A stretch of 64,000 nt of DNA, taken from contig NC_088775.1 of NCBI RefSeq assembly GCF_954871325.1, positions 55,715,561-55,779,560 of the forward strand, read 5' to 3'. Both the position numbers and the translations under genes were made by a program. The notes beneath the pieces are model-generated. The model was not told where the DNA came from and did not search any database. It worked only from the letters and a program-made list of their open reading frames with translations. Numbering within the stretch: position 1 is the first letter of the stretch; the number at the start of each line of letters is the position of its first letter. This DNA is from Gordionus sp. m RMFG-2023 (taxonomy: Eukaryota; Nematomorpha; Gordioida; Chordodea; Parachordodidae). This document shows positions 22,904-36,100 of this stretch, in pieces.

Positions 22904-23620
22904 CTAGATTCTATTTCTGTAGGACCTGCTCAACTCAGGAATGTAATAAATTAAATTTAAACATGTTGACATTAAGATTATCAAATAAAAAAAATTTAAA
23001 AGAATTACTTGTAAATGTCTCTTTAAGTTCGAGGACGATATTTTGGAAGATGATATTATCTTCTTACATAGACGGCATTTGGTGCTGATCATATTATAAG
23101 AGTTGCTTTCATCCATTTCACATAAAGTAAAATACTTACGTAATTTCAAAAATGGTAAAAGATTCTCATTCTCACTTATATCTGCTGTTAGATCAATAGT
23201 AGAAGCAATAGAATCTTCTAAATCTATAATGGACATTTACATTTACCTATTAAAATAAATATTAATATATTATTATAAATTTATATTAAATAACTTGTAA
23301 GAGCTCTAAATCTCGTAAAATTTAGGATGAATAAATATATCTATAAAATAAATGATGGAATGGAAGTTGATAATGGAAGTTGATAAAATATGACGATAGA
23401 TATTTTTTTTTAAAATAATATTTTAATTTAATTTTCAAAATTTTTATTTTATTTATTGCTTTTTAAGTAAAAAATTAATTTTTAAAAAGATCGGGATCGA
23501 ATTTTAAACAAAATGATCTCGATCTCGATCCTCAATTTAAGTCAGAATCATAAATCTCGTAAAATTGACAAATTTGCGATCGAATCCAAAATCGTCGATC
23601 TTTCGATTCGATCTTTTAAC
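22904..23620 (-). pseudogene. hAT 5' exon with BED finger and element end
   Basis: Minus strand: the right terminus CAGAGTTGTTAAAAGATCG (from 23620) is followed by GATCGA-rich subterminal sequence. An exon from 23236 reads MSIIDLEDSIASTIDLTADI and a BED finger (LRKYFTLCE ... TKCRLCKKII ... SSNLKRHL). It stops at a good 5' splice site: the codons for HLQ are followed by GTAATTCTTT near 23009. The same exon-1 layout is seen in the gene at 36528. No matching downstream exons were found on this strand, so the element is truncated. Confidence 0.6.
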
Positions 23621-23639
23621 AACTCTGAGTATCTTTATA

Positions 23640-24480
23640 TGAAACAAAAGTCTGTTGAAATGAAGAAGTGTTGTATGTAAATTTAGATGATTGGTCAAGA
23701 GATGATTTTTAATTCTGGACCAAACATTTACCTGAAAGTGACCAATATAACCTATAAATCTTATTAATTTAAATAGAACAAAATATGTAGCAATATCAAA
23801 TCTAAATTAAGTTAATTGAAAATAAGTTAAGTTTTCCTTTGTCTAAACTTAAGCTTTATAATTAACTCAATTTCTTATGTATTATTTTTTTCCTTAATCA
23901 CCTTATTAAATATATCTCACATTGAAGTGACCAATTTAACCTGATAGATCCTATTATTAAACAGAAATTATAACATCAACTAATTATAGGTTAAATTAAT
24001 TCATTGTAAGAATAAACTATAAGTGTTTTTTCTCCACTATGTTTAGCAATAATCTCTCTAGGCATTTCAATTAAAATAGGTTGATAAAAATCTAAGTATA
24101 TTTCAACTAAAAATTATATTAATTAAAATTAACCAAAATATTCATTAAAGGCTACTAAGGTCAATAAATATTGTAAATATCAATCATTTTATAATAAATA
24201 AATAAGCATTTATTAATTTTTTACTAACACCCTAGTCTAAAATCTCTTAGCATAGAGCAACTTTTTCTAATTTATCCTTAGTTAAATTTAATATTAAATA
24301 TATTTTTAGATTTTAAGTACCAATCAGGATAATTATATCAATTTGGTTTAAATTTATAACCAGATCATACTTTTTGTAACTTAATTAATATAAATTTGTA
24401 ATGTATATTCTTTTATCATATTAAATTAAAAAATATTTAGGTCTAAAAAACATTTTTCTCAGTGCCTATATAAAACATTT
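23640..24480. other. AT-rich spacer between hAT pieces
   Basis: No ORF, repeat or terminus recognised. It may be degraded hAT introns or UTR. Confidence 0.4.
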
Positions 24481-24511
24481 GGAAGAAACATTACTCGAAT
24501 AAATCAAAAAG

Positions 24512-25185
24512 ATGGAAATTTTAAATTTATTAAATACTTTAATACCTCGCGGTGAATCTAACACAAATGGCTCATGTTCGCAACAAACATCATTAGATGA
24601 GTTGGATTTTTTAAAGCGTCAAAATATTATTGATAATGATGAATTTATTGAAAATTTTATTAAATCCAATAACATCACATTATCTTTGTATGACGATTTT
24701 CCAAATTTAAAAATACTCTTTATTAAATATAATGTTGTTATTACATCAAATGCTCCTGTAGAGTGTTTATTCAGTCTAGGGAAGCTCATCTTTGGAGAGA
24801 AACGAGCGCGTCTCCTAGATAAATATTTTGAAATCCAATTGTTGTTAAAAGCAAATAAACATTTATTAAACTCAAATTTTTATGAAAAATAAATATGTTT
24901 TTTTTTCAATGCAAATATATAGGATATTTTTATTCGATGTAAATATAAATATTCTATTTTCCGATATTTTTTTCGGTTTACTTATTTTTTTATATAAATA
25001 AATTGTATATTTTTTTAAACATCATAATTTTTTTATATTAAATAAATGCGTTATATGAATGATGTATAAAGTAACTTATAATGTAACTAGTTACTTTTGA
25101 AAAATAACTGTAACTAGTTATATTTTTGCGAATGCAACTAGTAACTGTAACTAGTTATGTTTTAAAAGTAACTTTAACAACACTA
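24512..25185 (+). pseudogene. hAT transposase C-terminus and right element end
   Basis: 24512-24892 encodes a hAT C-terminal dimerisation block: FPNLKILFIKYN, then TSNAPVECLFSLGKLIFGEK and RARLLDKYFEIQLLL, ending at a natural stop. The 300 bp after it contain AACTAGTTAC repeated in both orientations and end in GTAACTTTAACAACACTA (25168-25185), a hAT terminus. The upstream catalytic half is missing. The first Met is arbitrary, since the frame enters from a lost exon. Confidence 0.7.
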
Positions 25186-25279
25186 CATCCTATATATTTA
25201 ACAATTTTATTTTGTGCTTCAATTATTCGTCATTTTTTAATTAGTTTCCCTTCACCTTATAAATTTAATTAAATGAAGT

Positions 25280-25475
25280 GTTAAAAGACTATATTTGAGC
25301 CGATTATTATAAACTCACTATTTAATTAAGAATATTAAGCGAGCTATTTTTCTTATATATGGTATTAAGGTTTAGACATCTATTATAGGAATCTGAGGCT
25401 TAGTCATTATTTTTCTACCTGAATTATTGACTTGATCATTTTTAAAAATTAGGCTCAAAACGAGCTCTTTTCCAA
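25280..25475. mobile_element. Old copy of the GGCTCGTTTTGAGCC hAT MITE
   Basis: It aligns along its length with the fresh MITE at 49504-49726: both hold TTTGAGCCGAT-type left arms, a central GGCTTAG(A/T)CAT...GAGGCTTAG block and a right arm GGCTCAAAACGAGC. Many substitutions, a shorter left arm and no clear 8-bp flanks mark it as much older. Confidence 0.65.
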
Positions 25476-25804
25476 TATTACTTCTCTATATTCAATGTTA
25501 TATAAAATGCAAATATTAATCTTTTATAAATTAATATTTAGAAATCTACATAATCTAGTTTCAATAATTTAAAATTTCGACGATAGGGAATTGAAATTTA
25601 ATTTGGTACAGACAGATAATATATACAAAGTTATTTTGTACAATGATAATGCAATTTCCTTTTCCTGCTATCGCATAAATTATAATCTCGATAAAAAAAA
25701 CAAGGTATAAATTTCATTGTTAGTTATTTAGGTAGGTTTTATAATCAAATACAACTAGTAGCTGGCCAAATATTTAAATTACAATATTAATGTGTAGTCC
25801 AGTC

Positions 25805-26520
25805 CAGGGTTGCCAGGTCAAAATTTTAAAATTGCGGTAGAAATATAAAAATTGCTACCGCTAAATTGCCGGCCTTCGCCCAGTATTTTGAATTGACTTA
25901 GTTATCCGCCTGTTATTTTTTATAATTACTTTATATAAATACAAAGTCGCTAACTATTTTTCAAAATAAAATAGTTACATATTTTTACTTATTAACATCT
26001 TGATTTATTAAAATATATTTATTTTATGCGAATGTATAAATAGGATTTTATAAAATAATAAAAAAATATGGAAAATTAGGGTTATAATATTAATTATATT
26101 TTATTTGAGATTTAAATAATGGAACTAAACGTTTACCATCGTTATTGAGATATTTATAAAATTGCTGGCATGACATATTATAATTTTATTTAACCATTAG
26201 CTCGGCCTCTAATGTTGTTAGAGCAATCCGATTTCTCTCCTTTCTCCAGGCAGTCCTCGCCAGGCTAAAAATGCGCTGTGATGAGCCATTAAAATGAGAT
26301 AAGGAAAAAACATACCTATTTTTTCCAAGTATGGGGATTTATCGTTATTAAGAAAAAAATTTCACCCAATTCTTCTCTAATTTTAGACCATCTAACTTTA
26401 AGTATTCTGGCGAATCATAAAAAAAAAAGAATTACAATCTCCTCAAACAAGACATCAATGTCTATCGGTATTTTTAATATATTTAGTAAATTACAAAAAC
26501 CATCAATTGATGATTTCTGT
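25805..26520 (-). pseudogene. hAT 3' end with C-terminal fragment, antisense
   Basis: The terminus CAGGGTTGCCAGGTC at 25805 begins the 3' end of a minus-strand hAT. At 26300-26189 the minus strand reads SQRIFSLARTAWRKERNR then IALTTLEAELMVK, the hAT C-terminal dimerisation motif. Further upstream, 26520-26350 reads fragments such as LLNILKIPIDIDVLFEEI with stops. The other terminus was not found, because another hAT begins at 26521. Confidence 0.6.
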
Positions 26521-27237
26521 TAGAGCTCTGCATTATATGGGGGGGGGGGAGGGGGGGTTAAAAATTTAAGCAATGGGCGGGTGGGCTAAAAAAATTTAAA
26601 ATCATTTAAGTAAATATTTAAAAAAAATGATTATTATGAACTTTTTGGATATTAAATATTAAAATGTCCTTTTTTGATATCATAAAAACTCTTGTATATT
26701 TAAAACTACTTTGGTGGAAACAACAAGAAAGAGATTTGCTAAAGCTGTCATAGCAAGGAAAATATTGGCAATTCCGGCAAATAGTACCTCATCTGAACGA
26801 GAATATAACATTGCTGGAAGGTTTTTACAACAAAGAAGAACGTGTTTGAATCCATAAAATGTCGATTCATTATTATTTTTGCATTATAATTACATAAAAT
26901 ATCTTTATATAAGTATTTTATTTGAATGAGTTTATATGATAGTTGATTTTCTGGCCCAGCCTCCGGCAATAAGATATTAAAGAATTATATTATAAAAATT
27001 ACATAAATAAAAATATATATCTCATTTTATCACAATAAGAACGATTATTTATTCGGATTATACTTTCTGATGCCGCTCTAAATTGGGGATGAGTCAACAT
27101 GGATATATTATTATATGTAGTAAAAAAAAAAAATTATTTTTTATTTGTGGAAATAGAGATACTTAAAAAATATTTAAAAAATTTTTTCTTAAATATTAAA
27201 AGAATAGGTTTTACAATATCGATTTTTGCTCTTTGAC

Positions 27238-27705
27238 TTAATCAAGTTCATAAATAATGATTATGTCAATTGTCACTTTCCTTTGGTATATCTTCACTGA
27301 AATTTTAATTTAACATGTTTGCAATATATATTTTTACCCAATTGCCTTAAAAAAATTCAAAAAAGTTCAAAAATAACGATTATGACAATTGTCACTTTCC
27401 TGTGGTACATCTTCACTGAAATTTTAATTTAACATGCTAACAATATTTATTTTTCCCATTTGCCTTAAAAAAATTCAAAAAAGTTCAAAAATAACGATTA
27501 TGACAATTGTCACTTTCATCTCACTGCAATTTCAATTTAGCATGTTAACAATTCCTATTTTTACCCATTTGCCTTAAAAAAATTCACAATAATAACGATT
27601 ATGACAATTGTCACTTTCATCTTCACTGCAATTTCAATTTAACATGTTAACAATACCTATTTTTACCCATTTGCCTTAAAAAAATTCAAAAAAGTTCAAA
27701 ATTCT
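27238..27705. repeat. Satellite S1, third block
   Basis: Four units of the S1 satellite (ATAACGATTATGACAATTGT; TTTACCCATTTGCCTTAAAA), the most regular in the window, lie 20 kb from the main arrays and inside a hAT. This indicates that S1 spreads or is captured by transposons. Confidence 0.8.
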
Positions 27706-27735
27706 ACGGATAGACTGAAATATATTGGGTTGGTG

Positions 27736-27908
27736 TATTTGTTAAACCATCTAACTTTGGCCAGCTATCGTCTTAGCCATATTTTTATTCTAAAAAAAAT
27801 AGTCTCTATCATTAAGTTGAAGCTAAATATAGACGTTTAAGTTTTTTTAGGGGATAATATTGACCATGCTATATTGGATTTGATCAAAGTTAGCTGTTAA
27901 CACCACTA
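27736..27908. mobile_element. hAT MITE with exact 8-bp target duplication
   Basis: The element is 173 bp. It starts TATTTGTTAAACCATCTAAC and ends GTTAGCTGTTAACACCACTA, and the inner halves pair through CTAACTTTG. The target duplication GGTTGGTG lies at 27728-27735 and 27909-27916. Removing it restores the host phrase TTGGGTTGGTGAGTGGG. The poor match of the outermost TIR bases suggests it no longer moves. Confidence 0.75.
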
Positions 27909-28189
27909 GGTTGGTGAGTGGGAGGGTTAAAAAATATTTTTAAAACAATGGGCAGGTGAATTTGAAATATATTTCAGGCAAAATGAGCAACTAATTTCTA
28001 TTTATTATTAGATATTATTTTTTTATTTCATAATTTATAAGTTTAAATAAAAAAACATTAAAATAATACATAGAGCCAAATATAATAATTTTTAAACATT
28101 GGACAGGCAATTTAAACAAAATTTTTAAATAAATGAGCAGACAGGTGCAACAAAACTTATCCATTGCAGACCTCTAGTCAGGATGACAT

Positions 28190-29165
28190 TAAGAAAAGAG
28201 CAGATTATAATGGATTTTACCTCGGCCAAATGGTCCATTTATAAATGATATGCGTCTGTCACTTTTATTTTCCCATGTATTTATCACCAGAGGTCTGCAA
28301 ATGACAACATTTTCAAGCCCAATCGGCAATTTTTTTAAAGATTGTAACAAAGATATATAATTGAATAAAATGCAAATATTTATTAGATGGGAATATTTAT
28401 AATAGAAGGCACATGTTCTCAAGAGTTTTGAGATTTTATTTATCTAAATTAAATTTGTTAAAAATTATACTTTTGAAAAATGAATATTTCTCGGTTAATG
28501 ATAGATACTACCAAGTCAACGCATGGAGATTTCCTAAATACCTACCTAATTTGTTAAATACAGACCAAAATTTATTAAAATGTAAAAAACTTATTATTTA
28601 ACATATATTATAACGGAATCACGTGGTCGAGTCCGGCCTCCTATATATCATTTCTCCAAGGACGGAACCACCAAGTAGAATTTTACATTTTTTAAAATAT
28701 ATATTATAAATAGATTTGGTAGTACCTATCCAAACGAAAAATAAACAAAATACAAATTTGATAGGTACTAACTTAATGCACCTATCATTAACCTAAGAAT
28801 TCTAGTTTGATATGGTATGATATTATCATTGAACCGAATAATATGGTGATTTTTATTGGACGAATATTTTTTTAAAAGATAATACTATTGGCTACTACGT
28901 TGTAACATGGCTTTTATATATATTATAGATGAATTATGGTTGTTTACTCTGTGTACATGTGTTAACTACTTGTATAAATTTTTTAAATCCTTATCTCTTT
29001 CACAAAAGACTTCTAATGAGCTTCCTACTTATTTTTTAACTCAACATATATGTCCTATTCCTATGTATAAAAATTGTGGTAATATAAAAAATTTTCATGA
29101 ACTAATTAACCTAGTTCATGTTTTGGTATGCCCCCATTTTTTTGTTTATTTCGTTAATAACTTTT
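28190..29165. other. AT-rich spacer; one stray hAT-type end
   Basis: Only CAGAGGTCTGCAAATG at 28288, a terminus of the TAGAGNYCTGCA type without a partner, is recognised. Open frames here have no features of real proteins. Confidence 0.4.
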
Positions 29166-29169
29166 TTTT

Positions 29170-30807
29170 TAAATTTCGGCTACTAAACTGATTAAAGCAC
29201 TAACATTTACTAACGAAGCACTATTTCATCATTAGTGCTTCCATAATTTTTCTGGTCAGAATTGACCTCAAAACATTTCCGTAGCGTATTAATTATTTTT
29301 ATATTACGGTTAACTAAATTAATTACGGAATTTGAATGTACTAATTAAGCATTATATAGCGGCGAAAACTGGATGTTTAGTACTTCTATATTTTTGTTTT
29401 GGTTGGCCGCCATTACTGTTTAAATTTTATTTTTTCGTAACTTTTTATTCTTAATTTCGGCTACAAAAGTGATTGAAGCACTAAGCCAACTAACGAACCA
29501 CTAAAGAATAATATATGTTTCATGCTTCTAATCGACTTTTAAGAATGAAATTGACCAAAGTTTTTATTTTTGCTTATAACTATTTTATTCTAACTTCGCC
29601 TACTATACGGATTGAAGCACTAACGAAGCACTAATATTATTCGTCGTCAGTGATTTCAATTGTTAACCAACTTCACAAAGCTATCAAAATATGATCTTTT
29701 TTATTTTGTTTTGGCAAAGAGCCAAAACTTTCTTATTTTGCTTATAACTCACTAACGGTTAATTCCACCGGTGTCTGGTATGAAGATCAATTAACGGGCT
29801 ATACAATGGAATGGTTTTGGCAATTGATTCTCAAGTTGTTCCGCCATTTTAAAAATTCACATTTTCTTTATTCTGCTGAAAAATCAGTTCAATTTAATTT
29901 TTTTGACATTCCGTTTAGAAGAATGCGGAAGATCAATTAAAGCCCTAAATATTGGCCTTAACTAAAAAATGGTTGCTCTAATTTTAGATTTTAACAAAAT
30001 GACAAAAACTTTTATATTTTGTTTATAACTCACAAGAGGTTCATTCCACCGGCATAAAGTTAAAGGATTCAAGATCAATTAACGGGCTAAACATTGGCAT
30101 TTGGCATAAGTTTCGGTAATTGATCCTCATTTACATCAAGTAATTCCGTCAATTTCACGCTTTTAAATGTAACCATTTTGGAGAATATTAAAGCAAAAAT
30201 TAAATAATTGCCAATTTCATGATCTTTTTATTTTCGGTTTTGGCAAAGTGTTAATGCCTATCTTTTGCTTATAACTTAGTAACGTTTGGTCCGGATTGAA
30301 GTTCAATTTATGGGCTACACATTGGTATAAGTTTCAGTAATTGATATTAGCTAGTGTTATCGATATCCGGTTTGGAGATTATAAAGGTGCAAATTAAACA
30401 CTAAATAATATAGTATGTTTCAGAATATTATTTCTGCCATATCCGATATTTGCTATATACAAACCATTTTTAATTTGCTCATAACTCGCTAACGGTTGAT
30501 TCTGCAGGCATCCTGTATGAAGATCAATTAACGGGCTACACAATGGCATACGTTTCGGTAATTGATGCTCTATTCACTTTCTTTAATTTGTTGATAACTA
30601 ACTTCCGATTAATTTTTTTTGATCATTCTGTTTGAAAAATACAGAGAATCAATTAAGGCATTAAATATTGGCCTTAACTAAAAAATGTTGGTTCTAATTT
30701 TAGATTTTGTCAAAATTCCAAAACTTTTCTATTTAATGTATAATTCACAAGAGGTTCCTTCCACTGGTATACCGTTAAACAATTTCAAAGGATCAATTAA
30801 TGGACTG
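29170..30807. repeat. Degenerate tandem array B, left part
   Basis: Two repeat types in series. At 29170-29680, TTTCGGCTAC ... GATT(G/A)AAGCACTAAC recurs three times. From 29745 the phrases ATAACTCACTAACGGTT, AAGATCAATTAACGGGCTA and CATTGGCATAAGTTTCGGTA recur at about 29745, 30030, 30270, 30480 and 30735, with units of 215-285 bp. The array breaks at 30807 and resumes at 43832 in phase, so the 13 kb element in between is an insertion. Confidence 0.75.
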
Positions 30808-30829
30808 CTGGTTTTACACGACCACGACT

Positions 30830-33060
30830 CTGGTTTTTGGTTAAAAAAATGAACCAGATCCAAAGCAACCAAATTGGTCGACCTGGTCGACCAAATCCAT
30901 AGACCCGAGCACCGACCCGAGCACCGACCCGAGCACCGACCCGAGCACCGACCCAAGCACAGACCCGAGCACAGACCCGAACATCGACTCGAGAATCGAC
31001 TCGAGCACCGACCCGAGAACAGACCCGAGCACCAACCCAAATCAACTTATAATAATTTATTGTTAATGTTTTGCTCAATTTTATGCATAGAGGACTAATA
31101 TTTCAATAATAGTCTTTTTTTTTAAATTGTAAACTTATATTCAAAATTAAAAATTAGAGGACGAGTAATTCAATTTCATATTAATTAAATAATTGATATG
31201 GAATTCGAAATAATTACCTTCTGAGACCGGGAAAAATTTATTATAGGAATTTATCGATTTTTAGATATTTATAATTCATATATCATCGAAAAATGAGGAT
31301 AATTTATGTTGATTTAATTCTTGCCCTAAAGTTGTAAAAATTGGCTAAGGCTCAAACAGATTAGATATGCTGGCTCAGGAGTTGACATTAGTCACCTCAT
31401 GAGTTGACTCTAGTAGGCCCGACTTTAATTTTAAGCTGAAATCAATTTATTTGTTGTTTAACTCTAATTCGATAATGGATATTACAAATTAATGTATAGC
31501 CTAAAATTGCCTTCCCATCAAAATATTTTTACATTTATCCAAAATATCCCTCTAGCGAGTAGTTCTAGCTCAATTGACCGTTCAATTTAAGTCAATTGAC
31601 GGGAGGAGTATTTGACCTGGTTAACTACGGTACTCAAAAATATTTTAAGTGATAAAATTAATTTCAAAAGTATATACGTCATGTTTAATAGTTAATTAAG
31701 GCAGTAATTTCTATAAGAAACAATCAACTCCCACCTAATGTTAGTGGAATAAACTATGCTTACCATGTCCATTAAGGGACTAATAATTCCTAGTTATACT
31801 TTAAAGAAATATGTCGATTTGGGATATTTTTACGAAAACAGAAATCGATTGAAGATTTCGACATCAGGAAAGATGGAGAGGATTTGATAACTTTATCTAG
31901 ATATTTTTTTGGAAAAATGTTTACCCCTACCCTCTCATGATTTAAACCACCAGAAGACATAGATCAATGATTAATTTGAAAGCTCAAATAATCATGCTTC
32001 GCTTAAAAATAAAAATATATAGTAAAATATGCTGAGCCATATATTATATTTTCTAAGAAATTCAATTTTGAGAAAATTAAAATTTTTACTTGGCAACTTT
32101 TGAGAATTCAGTAAAAATTACTTTAAGTAGTAATTCTGAGTAATTTAGGGGAAAAAATTAATATATTTTTAAGCACTAACCTTTATGTATTACAACAACT
32201 AAGCAATATATATTGGCTTACGCTTCATAATTAATGCTTGTCCTTATGGCTAACTTCGTGCTTAAATCTACTTTTTAATATTAGATTCAGATTCATATCA
32301 AAATTTTTCAAAATATAACTAATATTTTATATAAATATAGACAGAAAAGATAAAAAAAATATCTATATGGATCGCAAAATCATATGATTCAAAAATATTC
32401 TGGAATTGGGGAAATCCCTTTTAATTTAGATGTAATTGATTTTGAATCGCCATTCAAAATCCGATAAAGACAGTTTAATGAGTAATGTTATAGTTTTTAT
32501 TTTTATAATTGTTTTTGGTTTGTGATTGGCAAATGATAAATTTATAAATATTAAGTACTCATCAAATAATCTTTTTAAAATGTTTAAGAGTGAGAAAGTA
32601 CAGATTAAAACGGCCTTTTTTTAGTCACACTTTAGAGTTAACATTTTAAAGCGAAAATAATTAATACGTAGAGTTGTTAACATTTTTCTAAAAAGAAATC
32701 TTTTAAATATTCATTTAATAAATATTTATTTCAAATTGCATAATTTGTTTATTAAGATTAATTTTTATATAAATAAACCATTTATCAATTAAAATATTTT
32801 AGTAAGATTTTCTGAAATTTTATTTAATTCTTCTTAATTTATAATTATTTAGCAATTTTTCACCATAACAAATATAGTATAGTCTTATAAAATCGAGATA
32901 TCTTCTGTATTTTTATATTAATATGCCAAGGTTCAAAATAGACCGGGGATAGTGTTATCACATTTCATTTTCCTTCAATTTTAACTATTGTAACGAAAAA
33001 AACTACCTAGTTATTCCACACCTAATCCGCATAAAAATAGATCTTATGCACACCATAAAC
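30830..33060. repeat. Left inverted arm of the 13 kb element
   Basis: This is the reverse complement of 41035-43790 apart from three length differences: the 12-bp minisatellite is longer here, 590 bp (42577-43165) and about 60 bp (near 41122-41180) exist only in the right arm. Base differences elsewhere are a few per hundred or fewer by eye. No open frame of note. Confidence 0.8.
30902..31036. repeat. 12-bp minisatellite GACCCGAGCACC
   Basis: About 11 copies in the left arm. The right arm has only about two (43705-43735). On the plus strand it reads as repeated RPEH, but the same length-12 open frame exists on both strands, so this is a by-product of the period and not evidence of a protein. 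Confidence 0.85.
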
Positions 33061-33146
33061 TTGAATATACAATTTATTTATTAAATATTATGACAATATA
33101 TTTTAAATATGATAATATAACAAATATATATTTTAAATAAATATAA

Positions 33147-36100
33147 TTATTTAAATAATTCGTCTTGTAAATTAAATATCTCGCCATCCCAAGACGATAG
33201 AGCTAGGCATTGTTTTAGCGTCTTTGACGACATCCGATTTCTTTTTTTCGTAACGGTATCTCCAGCTCGTGAGAAAACCCGCTCTCTAGTGACAGAGGTA
33301 GTTTGTTGAGCCAGAAAATCCTTCGCCATTTGAGAAAGGCATGGAAATCGTGTCTGGTTTCCTCCCCACCAATCTAAAATATTAGCATTTTCTGGACAAA
33401 GTGGTTCCCCTAAATATTCATCTATTTCGCTCACAAAAGCACTCCCACGTACATTTTTCTTTCTAGATGTCATAAAATAATTATTAGATACATCATATAA
33501 TTTATATACTTTTTTAATTCCTGCAAAATGGATACAGATGTAAGATTATTAGGATTATTCTCATCATCGACATATTGATAACTTGTCCCAGAGGTTGAAT
33601 AAGTTTTAAATACATTTTTAAAATCTTCAAAATAATCCTTTTGGAAATTAATATTATATGGAATTAAAGATTTTTTTATTCTTGGGTCTAAAAAAGATCC
33701 GGCATAATTGGCGAAATGATACATTTTCGCCAAATAGTCATCACATTTTATCAACATTATAGATGCTGCATTATATATTATTCCATTATTATTTTTTGTA
33801 GCGTTTATTAAATTTTCGTGAATAAAATTTATTTTGTAAAAAAGAGACAAAAATATTTCCAGATCGGTTAATAATTGGCGTAATTCCTTATTAATGAAAA
33901 ACTTATTTTTCCCCAAAGATGTTTGTTCTAGTTCAACAATTGCTTCGATATTCTGTATTAAATAAATATATTAATGTATAAAATTTAATACTTTGTAAAA
34001 ATAATACCTTATTTACAGCAGCTATCATAGATTTGCTGTTCCAGCGTGTAGCAACGTCCAAAGGAATTTTGGTACCTCCACTTATTTTGACATACTCCTC
34101 CATTAATTTAGGGGAGGTATGAAGCTTGTTGACTAGGGTATGAATTATCTCCAATTTATTTGATAAAAACCCTAGCCCTTCTTGTACAATTAAATTTATA
34201 ACATGGGCTAGACAACGATGGTTGTACAAGTCTTTTTTGTAAAGAAGTTTGAACTCCTCTTTCATCATATTAACACCACTAACAATATTTTTGGCATTGT
34301 CATGTGTAATTGATATTATTTTAGCCGTTATTTCAAAGTCATTAAAACAATTGAACAGATGTGGGAAAGAAACTATGGTTAGTAATAAATTTGTTAGTGT
34401 CCATTCACTACTGATGTAATGAATAGTTACAGCGCAGTAGGTTATGGAATCTGGGCTTGACCAGCAATCTGTAGTGATTGCTAGTTTATTTATATCAGTT
34501 AATTTTTTAATTATTATTTTTTTAGACGATTCATATATTGTACAAAGTTTTTTCTTTAGTGTTTGTCTCGTCCAAATTTTAAAGCCTTTGTTACAATAAT
34601 GAATCATCTCTTTAAAACTGTTATGTTCAGTGGCGTATCCAGGATTTTCTTATAGGGGGGAAAAATTTTTTGGGGGTTTCGCCCCCAAACCCCTTTTACC
34701 TGGCCTTCGGCCAGCTTTCCCCCGGCCTTCGGTTAAATTATTCATAATTTAATTATATTTCTATTTTTAACTATTATTTACTAATTCGTGCTTATGGATA
34801 GGATATTATAAGCCTCTTTTTTATTATTTCAAGATAGGTATATATTTAATAAAGTTTTTTTAAATGTAAAGTTGAAATAGAGTGTAATGTCATTATAAAA
34901 TTTGCTTTAAAAACTAGCCTCAGCTTAAATTCTCATACAATATAAGTAGAATATAATTTTTTTATTGAAAATACTAATAGTAGTTTAAAATATTGACTAG
35001 AAAATAATTAAATTAACAAGTTTTTTTAACTTCTTATCAAATACAAGATTTTTAATTATTTCGTTTGTCGTTGGAACCAAATCTCTGTGTATATTTAACA
35101 GAGCTAACCCATTTAGCCGAGATTCAGTATTTCGTAAATATGTTTTCAACCCTCTCAAGTTGGAAAAAGTCCTTTCATTCGTACATGTTGTAATAGGCAA
35201 ACATGCAAGAATATAAAACAAATTCGAAATATTAGGAAATTGAGCCAAGGTTTCTTTACACCGATTGAGTGCATCAATAGCATGCTCAGGTAAAATAGCT
35301 AAACGTATAAATATTTATACCACAATTCGAATTCACTGATTAAATTTATTTCAGTATCAATCTCATAGGAATAAAATTTTTCTAAATATTTAATTTTACC
35401 AATAGTGGCATTAGAAAATGAAGAAGGATCTTTGGGTAATAAAACTTGAAGATTGCTAAAGACTTGTTTTTTATCTAAAACCCGTACTTTTATTTGCGAT
35501 AAAAAAGTATCTAAGAATGGGATGAAAATGGATATTTTATAATATTCTTCAGTTGAGCCAATATTTATTTTCATCTCAATAATGGCCTAAGTGCTAGACG
35601 AGGTTTAATTAGTATTATATCATAATATTTAGCCTTCGATTCAACGTCTACATTCATTCTTATTGTATCTACCTGTTCATGTATATTTTCCGCCAAATCA
35701 ATAACCTGAATCAAATCTAAATTTGGTTTTTGTAAATTTCTACAAAGTAGTGAGTTATAGGAAAATAATTTATTGATGCAACTAGCAGCAATGATAAACT
35801 CTGATTGATCAATTGAATTCAATAATGATATCGCTGCTAACGACACATTACTTTTTTTTCATGCTCAACCTTATTTATAAATTATCGTTTGATTTCAATC
35901 TCTTTGGCTAAATATTTTTCCATTTTATTAATATTTTTGAATAATATGTTGGAAAATTGATATTCAAATATTTGTAAAATTTTGATTGGTTAGGTGGGGG
36001 GGAGGGGTCTGGGGGGTAGGGGTAAAATTTTTATTAGCTTAATATGATATTTATGAAAATAGTCAAATTTGCGATGGGGGGGATTTCCCCCTTTCCCCCC

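Larger units (their letters stand above)
26521..28176 (+). mobile_element. hAT element with TAGAGCTCTGCA ends, holding satellite S1 and a MITE
   Basis: The left end TAGAGCTCTGCATTAT and right end CCATTGCAGACCTCTA are inverse copies. Subterminal TTTAAGCAATGGGCGGGTG near 26570 recurs as AAACAATGGGCAGGTG near 27950. The plus strand at 26738-26899 reads AKAVIARKILAIPANSTSSE and REYNIAGRFLQQRRTCLNP, a hAT C-terminus, with one stop before NVDSLLFLHYNYIK. Flanking 8-mers do not match, so the two ends may come from two nested copies. Satellite S1 (27238-27705) and an 8-bp-TSD MITE (27736) lie inside. Confidence 0.55.

Noticed and set aside
25805-28310. One hAT spanning both sides of the 26521-28176 element
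   Set aside because: Minus-strand frames on the two sides seemed to continue, but the flanks of the inner element show no 8-bp duplication, so continuity is not supported.
28413-28601. 62-codon ORF, with another at 28907-29191
   Set aside because: AT-driven composition (Leu/Ile/Lys/Asn/Phe), no motif, no neighbour that supports coding.
30874-31098. ORF reading repeated HRPEHRPE and antisense Gly/Val-rich ORFs
   Set aside because: A 12-bp repeat leaves several frames open on both strands. The other inverted arm has only two units, so there is no conserved protein.
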